Part shown: piece after piece, positions 1 through 7,398 of the stretch
Layout: each line of letters begins with the position of its first letter
Numbering within the stretch: the stretch's first letter is position 1
Position numbers and translations under genes: made by a program
NCBI RefSeq assembly: GCF_024808665.1
Contig: NZ_JANUBZ010000002.1
Coordinates: forward strand, 186,001-250,000
Direction of reading: 5' to 3'
DNA: 64,000 nucleotides
Origin: Mucilaginibacter empetricola
Lineage (GTDB): Bacteria > Bacteroidota > Bacteroidia > Sphingobacteriales > Sphingobacteriaceae
Notes under the pieces: generated by a model
What the model was told of the DNA's origin: nothing
Seen by the model: only the letters and a program-made list of their open reading frames with translations
Database searches by the model: none

Positions 1-1
1 G

Positions 2-280
2 CTTACCGGTGGTTATCTTAAGGTAAGAAAGGTGAACGACAGCTTTTCGCCAAGAGTTTATCCCAGCTATAAGGAGATAATACTGCCGCCTGTAATTACA
101 CGCTACCAGCACAGTAAAGATATTAACGACAAGCTATTGGTGGGGCTGGTAGGACGACGCTGGTACGTACAGTCCATAAACAGCCTGCGATCATTAAAAC
201 AAAAAGTGTTTTTTATTTTTCATTACAGCTATTTGTTGCCACAATTTATTGGGTATGCTATTATCAGGTTGATATTTTAA
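2..280 (+). CDS. C-terminal part of an unidentified protein (5' end outside window)
   Basis: The reading frame is open from the first bases of the window and ends at a TAA at 278-280, so this is the last ~92 residues of a longer protein. An internal GTG at 32 could be mistaken for a start, but the frame upstream of it is open and reads naturally. The fragment is basic and ends in a hydrophobic stretch (YSYLLPQFIGYAIIRLIF). I do not recognise the family. The convergent neighbour is a membrane glycosyltransferase, which makes an envelope-glycan function possible but unproven. Confidence 0.5.
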   Translation, partial: LTGGYLKVRKVNDSFSPRVYPSYKEIILPPVITRYQHSKDINDKLLVGLVGRRWYVQSINSLRSLKQKVFFIFHYSYLLPQFIGYAIIRLIF

Positions 281-290
281 GATACGCTAT

Positions 291-1628
291 CTACTCCTCG
301 GCATAAATATCAATCTCGTTCAAATCGCTTAATTTGATATCCTCCAAACCTTCCTGCTCCTTAAATCTGAGTCTGATTTTTGGCAGATTAAAAGCTAAAA
401 AGCCAGTCCAAAAAAGAAGCGCCGGTACAATTACATCTAATTGCCTTGGGTAGGCACTCAGTGCGCCGCTGAGCAATAAATATACACCGGTAATAAGTAA
501 TATAAATTTCACCGGATAAATGATTTTGCGCCAGTTAAGAACTGTACAAATGATGCCTGCCAGTGATGCCCATAAGATTAGCGAGCCCCTTATGATATTC
601 CCAACTATGGCCGAATCCTGATAGGAGTAGGAGTAAGGGAAGTTGAACAACATGCGCGAGACGTTATAGTAGTAATTGACTGCAAATTTTATGGGGCTAT
701 TTTTAATGTTTTTAATGGCTGCCTGTTTAAAAAGTATATCCTGTTCAACTTCATTGTGTTGCAAAATAAAGTTGACCTCCTTGGCGTGGTTTTTCTTCAA
801 CAAAGCATCTGCCTCGGCGGATTTAAATAAAATAGGATACTGATGGTTGCTCAAATCCGGCACTTTCCAGTCGCCGTATTCATTTTCATAGGGCGTGCTC
901 ATCCAGTACAAGCTCATTCCACCCGAGTTTCCCCAATAAAATAATTTGCCTGTGAGCTTATAGGTATAGGCCAGATAAGGAATGGTAACAGCAAAGGCAA
1001 TGAGCAGAATTTTTACCATACGCAGGTTATACGGCCTGTTTCGTTTAAACAGCAATACAATTAAACAGGCAACCAGGCTAAGCACTAAAACGTAGCCGAA
1101 AATTACTTTGGTTAAAGTAAGGTATCCTAATAGCAGGCCGGTTATAATAGTATATCTTGCCTTTCCCCTGGTATAACAAAGGGTGATGCTGTAGATAATG
1201 GACGATATTAAAAAGCCCGTAAAAGCTTCGGTATAAAGTATGGGTAAAATGGCCAATACATTTGGATAAATGGCCAGTAGTAGGCTGAATATAAGCGCAA
1301 TTTTGTTGTTAGTGACCGACCTGAGCGCTTTGTATAAAAAAACTACTGCCAAATATTGAAAAACAGCATTCAGCAGGGTGATATACAGGGCGTGGATCCG
1401 TAAAGCCATAAAAGGTACCAGCAAAAGCGGGTAGCCGGGACCGTTCCATAAATTGATGTGCGGTGGTTTGGGTGAATAATAGCCATGCAGCAGGTTCCAG
1501 GCAAAATCGGCATAGCGAATTTCATCGCCGTATAGTTTTGGCCACTTGTTAATGAAAATAATAAAGGCATAAAAGAAAAGAAAGGGCAGAAATATAAAAT
1601 ACGGATTACGAATTGCCTTTTTTAACAT
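291..1628 (-). CDS. GT-C fold membrane glycosyltransferase (ArnT/PMT-like)
   Basis: This is a 445-residue polytopic membrane protein with roughly ten hydrophobic segments. After the first segment it has a periplasmic loop containing the acidic pair YGDEIRYADFAWNLL. That layout (acidic residues in loop 1, a hydrophobic helix bundle, a hydrophilic C-terminus) is typical of GT39/GT83-type GT-C enzymes, which transfer a sugar or aminosugar from a polyprenyl-phosphate donor on the outer face of the inner membrane. The acceptor (lipid A, protein or another glycan) cannot be read from the sequence. The gene stands alone and is convergent with the partial gene at the window start. The ATG at 1628 is the only plausible start. 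Confidence 0.7.
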   Translation of the reverse strand: MLKKAIRNPYFIFLPFLFFYAFIIFINKWPKLYGDEIRYADFAWNLLHGYYSPKPPHINLWNGPGYPLLLVPFMALRIHALYITLLNAVFQYLAVVFLYKALRSVTNNKIALIFSLLLAIYPNVLAILPILYTEAFTGFLISSIIYSITLCYTRGKARYTIITGLLLGYLTLTKVIFGYVLVLSLVACLIVLLFKRNRPYNLRMVKILLIAFAVTIPYLAYTYKLTGKLFYWGNSGGMSLYWMSTPYENEYGDWKVPDLSNHQYPILFKSAEADALLKKNHAKEVNFILQHNEVEQDILFKQAAIKNIKNSPIKFAVNYYYNVSRMLFNFPYSYSYQDSAIVGNIIRGSLILWASLAGIICTVLNWRKIIYPVKFILLITGVYLLLSGALSAYPRQLDVIVPALLFWTGFLAFNLPKIRLRFKEQEGLEDIKLSDLNEIDIYAEE

Positions 1629-1842
1629 GATAAGCCCTATTGAGGCGTAAAAATACTAATTATCTGCAACTTATGAGCCTGGTAATGAATGTTGAATAGT
1701 TTAACCGTAAGTGTATCAGATGTATAGGTATTATATTGTGCAGCAGGTAACATCTTTGTCATAAAGGCCATTTTTTGGGCCCCGCCTTGTTGCTTGCTTA
1801 ACAATTTGAATAACTTTACCAGAGTATAAAGAAAAAATAGAA

Positions 1843-2223
1843 ATGGCGGAAAGAAAATTGAGTTCGACAAACTATTATAACCAGGCTTTTTTAGAAGAGA
1901 AATGTGCATTGAATGAGTTGATTTATCTGCTTAGCAAAAGATGGATGACCGAAGTGCTTTTTAGTATTGAAGCAGGAAATAATCGTTTTACCGGTTTAAA
2001 GGAAGATTTGGAACATATTAGCGATCATATTTTGGCCGACAGGTTAAAATTGCTCGAACAGCATGGATTAATTCATAAAGCCTATTTACCCGGCACCCCT
2101 CCGCGTACGGAATACGAGCTATCAGAAAAAGGAAATGAATTAAGCAGTCTGCTGGAAGGACTATGCGATTTTGCCGAAACACAAATGCAATTTCAATCCG
2201 ATAATTCAATAATCAACCAATAA
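1843..2223 (+). CDS. HxlR-family winged-helix transcriptional regulator
   Basis: This 126-residue protein has the HxlR layout: an N-terminal Cys (EEKCALNEL), a helix reading LLSKRWMTEVLFSI, the recognition region ISDHILADRLKLLEQHGLI, and a beta-wing ending in TEYELSEKGNEL. HxlR proteins act as dimers and often sense electrophiles or redox through Cys. Only 3 bases separate its stop from the next gene, a secreted VOC-fold protein, so the two are almost certainly co-transcribed and the regulator probably controls that operon (inference). The start ATG at 1843 follows an A-rich leader. Confidence 0.85.
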   Translation: MAERKLSSTNYYNQAFLEEKCALNELIYLLSKRWMTEVLFSIEAGNNRFTGLKEDLEHISDHILADRLKLLEQHGLIHKAYLPGTPPRTEYELSEKGNELSSLLEGLCDFAETQMQFQSDNSIINQ

Positions 2224-2226
2224 CTT

Positions 2227-2688
2227 ATGAAATTTAAAAAAGTAATGGTAGTGCTGTTTTTGATAGCCTTATCGGCAACAGCCATTAGCCCCGCCTTTGC
2301 GCAAAATGGCCCAACAACTGATCATATTGCCCTTTACGTGAAGGACCTGAACAAAAGCGCCGCTTTTTATAGGGATGTAATGCAACTTGAAGTGATACCG
2401 GAGCCTTTTCACGATGGAAAACATGTATGGTTCCGTACCGGCGAACACAGCCAATTACACATTATTCAAGGTGCCGCTGCCGTTTATGACCATGATATCA
2501 ACACCCACATTGCCTACCATGTTAATGATCTGAAAACTTTTACAGATCATCTGGATAAGCTAAATGTCAAATACGGCAATTGGAAAGGCGATTCAAAATC
2601 ACCCCAGCTCCGCCCGGATGGTGTTAAACAAGTGTACCTGCAAGATCCGGATAACTTCTGGATAGAAGTTAACGACGATAAATTTTAA
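2227..2688 (+). CDS. Secreted VOC-family (glyoxalase/dioxygenase fold) protein
   Basis: The 153-residue product starts with a signal peptide (hydrophobic core VMVVLFLIALSATAI, cleavage near AFAQN). A single VOC domain of about 125 residues follows, beginning DHIALYVKDLNKSAAFYRDV and ending DPDNFWIEVND, with His, His and Glu in the usual metal-ligand positions (DHIAL, SQLHI, WIEV). VOC enzymes include glyoxalases, dioxygenases and antibiotic-binding proteins, and the substrate cannot be inferred. A periplasmic location is less usual for this fold. It lies 3 bases after the HxlR regulator and is convergent with the universal stress protein, only 5 bases away. Confidence 0.8.
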   Translation: MKFKKVMVVLFLIALSATAISPAFAQNGPTTDHIALYVKDLNKSAAFYRDVMQLEVIPEPFHDGKHVWFRTGEHSQLHIIQGAAAVYDHDINTHIAYHVNDLKTFTDHLDKLNVKYGNWKGDSKSPQLRPDGVKQVYLQDPDNFWIEVNDDKF

Positions 2689-2693
2689 TTACG

Positions 2694-3530
2694 TTAGTAA
2701 GGGAAAATAAGTAAAGGGATATTTAAATGCACTGGCAGCGTATCGGTAATATATCTGCCTAATATCTCTTCAAAATGAAAACGGTGATTCACCATTACCA
2801 GTACGTCATTATGCATGCCGTTTATTAATACGTCAACCGTTTTGGAGAGATCTTTTTCTTTAATATTGTTAAAGAAAAGCTGATCATATTTTACATTTTT
2901 CCCTATTTCATCGCTAAATACAGTTAGTGCATATTTTTCGGCCATATCGGGCAGGCCTTTAGCCGATGTATGGGCAATAGATAAATCAGCGCCCCATGGC
3001 CGGGCCAGCTCAGCCAGGTATCTTACCACCTGGATGCGGCAATACCGTAAATCGGCAATGTAAACCATGCGTTCAATATCTTTTACAGGCCAGCCTACCG
3101 GTATCAAAAACAAAGGGCAAAGCACCTTATTTAAAACTACATGCATATTTAAACCATGCTGGGCACTTTCGGCAGAAGCAGTTTCGCCCATGCCTTTTAT
3201 GATCATCCAGGTTTGGTTTAAATTAATCACCCCGGCCAACCCGCATTCATCCATAGCCGAAGCATCCAGCTCTTCAATCTGAGGTTTAAAATCAGCCACA
3301 TCTTTATCACTCAACACTTTCAAGTGTTCTAATAATTTAGATGTCTGATATCCTTCCATCACAATATTTCCCGAGTTTCCGGCAGTAACCAAGCCTACCG
3401 ATTTTTGCGTTTTAACAAAAGTATTAGCCAGCGTTAGGTTAGCTTTTGTTTTTTGCGCAATGCGTAGTGCAAATTCCGCTGCATGTTTTGCTTCGGGTGA
3501 ATTATCGTTGATGATGAGTATGCTTTTCAT
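2694..3530 (-). CDS. Universal stress protein (UspA) family, two-domain length
   Basis: At 278 residues this is the length of a tandem UspA protein. The first domain begins SILIINDNSPEAKHAAEFAL, the usual start of an Usp alpha/beta fold. The second half reads VYIADLRYCRIQVVRYLAEL and ends in LNIPLLIFPY, matching the closing strand of the family. The clear ATP-binding G-2x-G-9x-G(S/T) motif is not evident in the second half, so nucleotide binding is uncertain. The family is induced by growth arrest and oxygen limitation. It is monocistronic; its upstream region carries a perfect 12-bp palindrome at 3611-3622. Confidence 0.75.
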   Translation of the reverse strand: MKSILIINDNSPEAKHAAEFALRIAQKTKANLTLANTFVKTQKSVGLVTAGNSGNIVMEGYQTSKLLEHLKVLSDKDVADFKPQIEELDASAMDECGLAGVINLNQTWMIIKGMGETASAESAQHGLNMHVVLNKVLCPLFLIPVGWPVKDIERMVYIADLRYCRIQVVRYLAELARPWGADLSIAHTSAKGLPDMAEKYALTVFSDEIGKNVKYDQLFFNNIKEKDLSKTVDVLINGMHNDVLVMVNHRFHFEEILGRYITDTLPVHLNIPLLIFPY

Positions 3531-3610
3531 AGTTTTTAGGGAGGTAATGTAGTTTGACGGAATTGTGTATTGCTGTAAAATTCACCAATAACACATGACG
3601 ATAATCACAT

Positions 3611-3622
3611 CATCATATGATG
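3611..3622. promoter_or_regulatory. 12-bp perfect palindrome upstream of the Usp gene
   Basis: CATCATATGATG is a perfect palindrome 81 bases upstream of the Usp start codon, in the 179-base gap between the Usp and phosphorylase genes. It may be a dimeric regulator site. No known consensus was matched, and palindromes of this length also occur by chance in AT-rich DNA. Confidence 0.2.
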
Positions 3623-3709
3623 TTCAATCAATTAGGGAAGGATTGCGTTTTGTTTTATAAAATTAACGAAACGAATTTGTACCTGATACTTTTTTTTCAT
3701 TTTATGACA

Positions 3710-5371
3710 TTATTTTGCATTGTACATTATGTTGTAATAGTCATTAGCAAGCCTGCTCGAGTCAAACTGAGGGGTAATTTCTTTTGATGCCTGTTTCAAA
3801 ATTTTAAGCCAGCTGTTAGCGTCGTTATAATACATCGGCACAACGGTGTTTTCTAAAACATCCATTAATGTATCGGCCTCCTGCCGGTCTTTTTCCTCTA
3901 CAGATAAATCATCGGCGGCGGGCTTTATGATAAAACTATTTTGCTTGTCTTTTGCAAACTCGGGTACCCACCCATCGGGCAGTGAAACGTTGATGGATCC
4001 ATTCATGGCTGCGGTCATCCCGCTGGTACCTGATGCTTCGCGATACATCCTGGGGTTGTTGAGCCAAACATCGCTTCCCTTTTTTAGCAGGGCCGATAGC
4101 GCCAGTTCATAGCCGGTAAGCACCGCGCAATTAGCTAAGGGTTTTACGCGCCCCATTATCTGGTTAAATAAATCTATTGATCCGTAATCTTCGGGATATG
4201 GTTTGCCAGCCCATATAATTTGTACCGGCTGGTCGGTATTATTAATCAGCTTAATAAAGCGATCCCAGTTGTGCATTACCAGGTCGGCACGTTTATAACC
4301 TGCAAAGCGGCGCGCCCACACAATGGTTAATACATTTTCATCAAAAAGCTTTCCGCATTGGTCGGCAACTGTTTTAAACAGCTGCTTTTTCATTTCTTTT
4401 TTCCGGGCGCTGATAGCTGTATCGTTGTTGCTGCTGATGGCATTTTCTAACAAATCATCTTTCCAGTAGTTTTTATTCTGGGCATTGGTGATGGATGTAA
4501 TTTCACAAATGCCGGGATTGCTTCCCCACATTTTGCGGGCTACCTCGCCATGAATTTTTGATACCCCGTTGGCTTTGCCGGCAAACTTCAATGCCGCCAG
4601 CGTATAATTAAAATGATCACCATCCATACCCAGCAGACTTCTTACTTCATGTTCCTGCAGGTGATAAAAAAACGACATCTCTTTCAGCAGCCCATAGCCA
4701 TGTTCTTCATTGCCGGCCATTTCTGGCGTGCGTGTAGTAAACCTAACGCGTTTCTTTACTTCATCAAGGTTTTGGTATTTGGCATACAGGTAAAAATTTA
4801 AAGGCAACGAGTGTCCTTCATTCATGTGATATATCTGCGGCTCCATTTGCAAAGTATCCAGCAGCATGGCGCCGCCAACTCCCAATACGAGACTTTGGGC
4901 AATGCGGGTGGTTTCATTTAAATCGTACAAATTATGGGTTATTGTGCGCGACAGGTCATCATTCTCATCAATATCTGTACTTAAAAGAAACAGGGGGGCT
5001 GAGCCGAAAGTTTCCGGCTTGAGCAGAAATGCTTTTACATGCACCGGCGCATCATGTACCGTAACGGTAAAAACAATACCGGTATCTACCAAAAAAGAAT
5101 AATCTTTTTCAATAAAATAGGGCTTCATTAAAGCATTGCCATCGCGCAGCTGATCATAATAACCATATTTCCACAGTATGCCAATGCCAACCAGGTTTTG
5201 TTTTAAATCATAAGCGCTGCGCAGGTGCGATCCCGCCAGGAAGCCTAAACCGCCGCTATAAATTTTAAGGGATTGATCAATGGCAAACTCCATGGAGAAG
5301 TATGCTACAGAGGTGCTATATTTTTTGTCGGGCTCGTAGCCGAAGACGTCGTTTTTCGTAATCATCACCAA
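3710..5371 (-). CDS. Alpha-glucan phosphorylase homologue (GT35, short form) lacking the PLP lysine
   Basis: The 553-residue protein resembles the short bacterial alpha-glucan phosphorylases. It has FSMEFAIDQSLKIYSGGLG (25-43), HMNEGHS (182-188), WARRFAGYKRADL (352-364) and MYREASGTSGM (442-452). In catalytic phosphorylases the motif continues SGMK or GNMK, with Lys binding pyridoxal phosphate. Here residue 453 is Thr, coded ACC, so the cofactor lysine is missing. Either the protein is a non-phosphorolytic or regulatory homologue, or it belongs to a lineage that works differently. No other glycogen gene is nearby. The start gives the family's usual N-terminus (YSTSVAYFSMEF); an internal ATG at codon 3 is an alternative. 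Confidence 0.8.
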   Translation of the reverse strand: MVMITKNDVFGYEPDKKYSTSVAYFSMEFAIDQSLKIYSGGLGFLAGSHLRSAYDLKQNLVGIGILWKYGYYDQLRDGNALMKPYFIEKDYSFLVDTGIVFTVTVHDAPVHVKAFLLKPETFGSAPLFLLSTDIDENDDLSRTITHNLYDLNETTRIAQSLVLGVGGAMLLDTLQMEPQIYHMNEGHSLPLNFYLYAKYQNLDEVKKRVRFTTRTPEMAGNEEHGYGLLKEMSFFYHLQEHEVRSLLGMDGDHFNYTLAALKFAGKANGVSKIHGEVARKMWGSNPGICEITSITNAQNKNYWKDDLLENAISSNNDTAISARKKEMKKQLFKTVADQCGKLFDENVLTIVWARRFAGYKRADLVMHNWDRFIKLINNTDQPVQIIWAGKPYPEDYGSIDLFNQIMGRVKPLANCAVLTGYELALSALLKKGSDVWLNNPRMYREASGTSGMTAAMNGSINVSLPDGWVPEFAKDKQNSFIIKPAADDLSVEEKDRQEADTLMDVLENTVVPMYYNDANSWLKILKQASKEITPQFDSSRLANDYYNIMYNAK

Positions 5372-5469
5372 CTAAACCCCAAGGATAGGGCTTGGTTTTA
5401 GTGCAACAAAAAAATGACAAAGATGGGTGTAAGGAAGCTTTATATGTGTATAAAACCATATAAAATAAA

Positions 5470-5505
5470 AAAGACTAATTTAAACCGTGGCTCAAATTAG
5501 TCTTT
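5470..5505 (-). terminator. Intrinsic terminator after the 72-aa membrane protein gene
   Basis: A perfect 12-bp inverted repeat (AAAGACTAATTT / AAATTAGTCTTT) with a 12-base loop lies 25 bases past the stop of the small gene. On the minus strand it is followed by a T-rich run. It separates that gene from the phosphorylase homologue. Confidence 0.7.
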
Positions 5506-5529
5506 CTATAATATCGGGAAGTATTGCTA

Positions 5530-5748
5530 CTATGACTCTTTTTCGCTGTGGCTTACGTAGTAAAATACCGCGCCAACGAAAGTGAAGATAATGCCAATAA
5601 ATACCGGCCACTCAGAAACCTGGTTGCCGCTGCGGTCAATGGTCATTGAGTCAGAATCAACCGGGTTAACAGTTCCTCTGTAATAAATAACCAAACCTAT
5701 GGTAATTATTATTCCGGCAATAAAAAGAGCTATACTAATTTTTTTCAT
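5530..5748 (-). CDS. Small two-helix membrane protein of unknown function
   Basis: The 72-residue product has two predicted membrane helices (about residues 5-23 and 48-65) joined by a short hydrophilic loop, with a charged tail ending HSEKES. The hairpin layout and length suggest a small inner-membrane protein; I do not recognise a family. The codon usage looks ordinary and the gene has its own terminator, which supports real expression. Confidence 0.6.
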   Translation of the reverse strand: MKKISIALFIAGIIITIGLVIYYRGTVNPVDSDSMTIDRSGNQVSEWPVFIGIIFTFVGAVFYYVSHSEKES

Positions 5749-5946
5749 AACGTGTTAAGCTAAACAGACTGATCTTCAGTCGGCGTAAAGGTATAAAATT
5801 TTGAAATTTTTAATTCATCAAAATGTACAAATTCTGCAAAAAATTAGCTGGGCAAGTAAAAGGATAGTGAACGGTATATTTTATAGTAGTTATAGAAACT
5901 AATACTGCCCGGTATACGTATAAATGGAAAATAAATTATTGCTGGT

Positions 5947-6273
5947 ATGCATCCCGAGATTGAAGCAGTGCTAAGAAATAAAAGTAAAGAGGACGGTATC
6001 CTTAATAATATTACTATTGCCAACGCCGAAAAGCTATTAAATTATATTTGCGATATAAACATCCATAGAACAAGCCGCTTTGAACTTACCCCTGCCGATA
6101 GCCTTTATTTATTATGGCAGGTTGGGCAATGGGAAATACATATGGAATGCCTTAAAAATGGCAAAATATCTTACACTTTCCGCAAAAATGGCTACGGCAA
6201 AGCCAGTGGCATTATGTTGGTTGATGAATTTATCAGCCTGCTCGAAAGATACCTTTTAACCGGTATTTGTTAA
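5947..6273 (+). CDS. Hypothetical 108-residue protein
   Basis: This open frame encodes a mixed, soluble-looking protein with no signal peptide or membrane segment. It contains a strand-rich middle (LYLLWQVGQWEIHMECL) and a helical C-terminus. It lies alone between two minus-strand genes and is convergent with the dehydrogenase. Amino acid composition is balanced and protein-like, so I consider it real, but I do not recognise it. Confidence 0.55.
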   Translation: MHPEIEAVLRNKSKEDGILNNITIANAEKLLNYICDINIHRTSRFELTPADSLYLLWQVGQWEIHMECLKNGKISYTFRKNGYGKASGIMLVDEFISLLERYLLTGIC

Positions 6274-6295
6274 CCCAGTATTTCCCTCTATCTCT

Positions 6296-7231
6296 TTATT
6301 GCAACCATTCTTCTATCGCTTTTACCGTATCTTCATAAAATAACCTGTAGGTATTTTCAGTTACGTAACCAATATGCGGTGTAGCCAGCACATTTTTTAG
6401 TGTTCTGAATGGATGATCGGCAGGTAGGGGTTCTGTGTCGAAAACATCAAGCGCGGCTCCGGCAATCTTTTTTTGTTCCAATACCTCAATCAGCGCTTTT
6501 TCATCAACCAGCGGACCTCTTGACGTATTGATGAAATAAGCTGTTGGCTTCATCAGTTCCAGGTCTTCTTTTTTCAAAATACCCCTGGATCGATCACTCA
6601 AAACCAGGTGAATAGTAACAAAATCAGCTTCCTTTAATAAAGTTTGTTTGCTTACCAGTTTTGCCCCGGCAGCTGCAGCTTTTTCTTCTGTCAGGTTTTC
6701 GCTCCATGCAATAACATTCATATCAAATGCTTTTGCATAAGTGGCTATTTTACTGCCGATATTGCCCAGCCCGATTATACCTATAGTTTTCCCGGTAATA
6801 TCAATACCGATACTTGTTTGCCAATTGCCCGATGTAAAATTATGGTTTTCTAACGGAATATTACGTGCAGCAGCTAGTAGGAGGGCCCAGGTCATTTCAG
6901 GTGCGCCGGTACCGATGTAGCCCGTTGGTTTTATTTCGATGCCCAGCTCTTCGGCAGCTTTCATATCAATGGATGCATTTCGTTTTCCGGTAGAAACGAT
7001 CAGTTTCAGATTGGGGAGTTTTTCTAATCGCTGTCTGTTTAACGGTGTACGTTCGCGCATGGCGCATATAACTTCAAATGGTATTAAACGCTCAATAACT
7101 GCGGCGTCATCTGCCAGGTGGTTGTCAAATACGGTTATATCTGCGTGTTTTTTTATAGTCGACCATTCGGCCATTGAAAATGCAACCTGCTGGTAATCAT
7201 CAAGTACTGCAATCTTTATTTTTTCGCTCAT
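6296..7231 (-). CDS. D-2-hydroxyacid dehydrogenase family protein
   Basis: The 311-residue protein has the full family layout. A catalytic flavodoxin-like N-terminus is followed by the NAD-binding motif GIIGLGNIGSKIA, the substrate Arg in NTSRGPLVDEKAL, an acidic partner in DVFDTEPLP, and the catalytic His in ATPHIGYVTE. These enzymes interconvert 2-oxoacids and D-2-hydroxyacids with NAD(P)H; members include phosphoglycerate and glyoxylate reductases. The substrate cannot be inferred, and no serine-pathway gene is adjacent. The fold region WALLLAAARNIP matches the usual dimerisation helix. Confidence 0.85.
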   Translation of the reverse strand: MSEKIKIAVLDDYQQVAFSMAEWSTIKKHADITVFDNHLADDAAVIERLIPFEVICAMRERTPLNRQRLEKLPNLKLIVSTGKRNASIDMKAAEELGIEIKPTGYIGTGAPEMTWALLLAAARNIPLENHNFTSGNWQTSIGIDITGKTIGIIGLGNIGSKIATYAKAFDMNVIAWSENLTEEKAAAAGAKLVSKQTLLKEADFVTIHLVLSDRSRGILKKEDLELMKPTAYFINTSRGPLVDEKALIEVLEQKKIAGAALDVFDTEPLPADHPFRTLKNVLATPHIGYVTENTYRLFYEDTVKAIEEWLQ

Positions 7232-7247
7232 AATTTTTTGTCCCGCG

Positions 7248-7255
7248 CAAAATTA
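7248..7255 (-). promoter_or_regulatory. Candidate -7 box for the D-2-hydroxyacid dehydrogenase
   Basis: The minus strand reads TAATTTTG, an exact match to the Bacteroidota -7 consensus TAnnTTTG, ending 16 bases before the start codon. No clear TTTG -33 element is visible at the expected distance. Confidence 0.3.
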
Positions 7256-7324
7256 GGAATATTATTATGACGGAATAGTAAATGATTTGTACTTAAATTG
7301 TGTCGTAAAGAAGAGAAAAAAACA

Positions 7325-7367
7325 GTTGTAAAGGCAGGTGCAGCATTGCTGCACCGCCTTAAACAAC
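7325..7367 (-). terminator. Strong intrinsic terminator of the RND efflux operon
   Basis: A long hairpin pairs GGTGCAGCA (7337-7345) with TGCTGCACC (7347-7355), AAGGC (7331-7335) with GCCTT (7356-7360), and outer GTTGT with ACAAC. On the minus strand it is followed directly by a run of T (complement of the A7 at about 7317-7323). It lies about 30 bases after the pump gene stop. Confidence 0.85.
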
Positions 7368-7398
7368 CTTAATAGACACTTAGGGGTATTAAGTATTT

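Noticed and set aside
1637..1909. 90-codon ORF on the minus strand overlapping the HxlR gene
   Set aside because: It overlaps the start of a well supported gene and has a composition typical of an antisense shadow.
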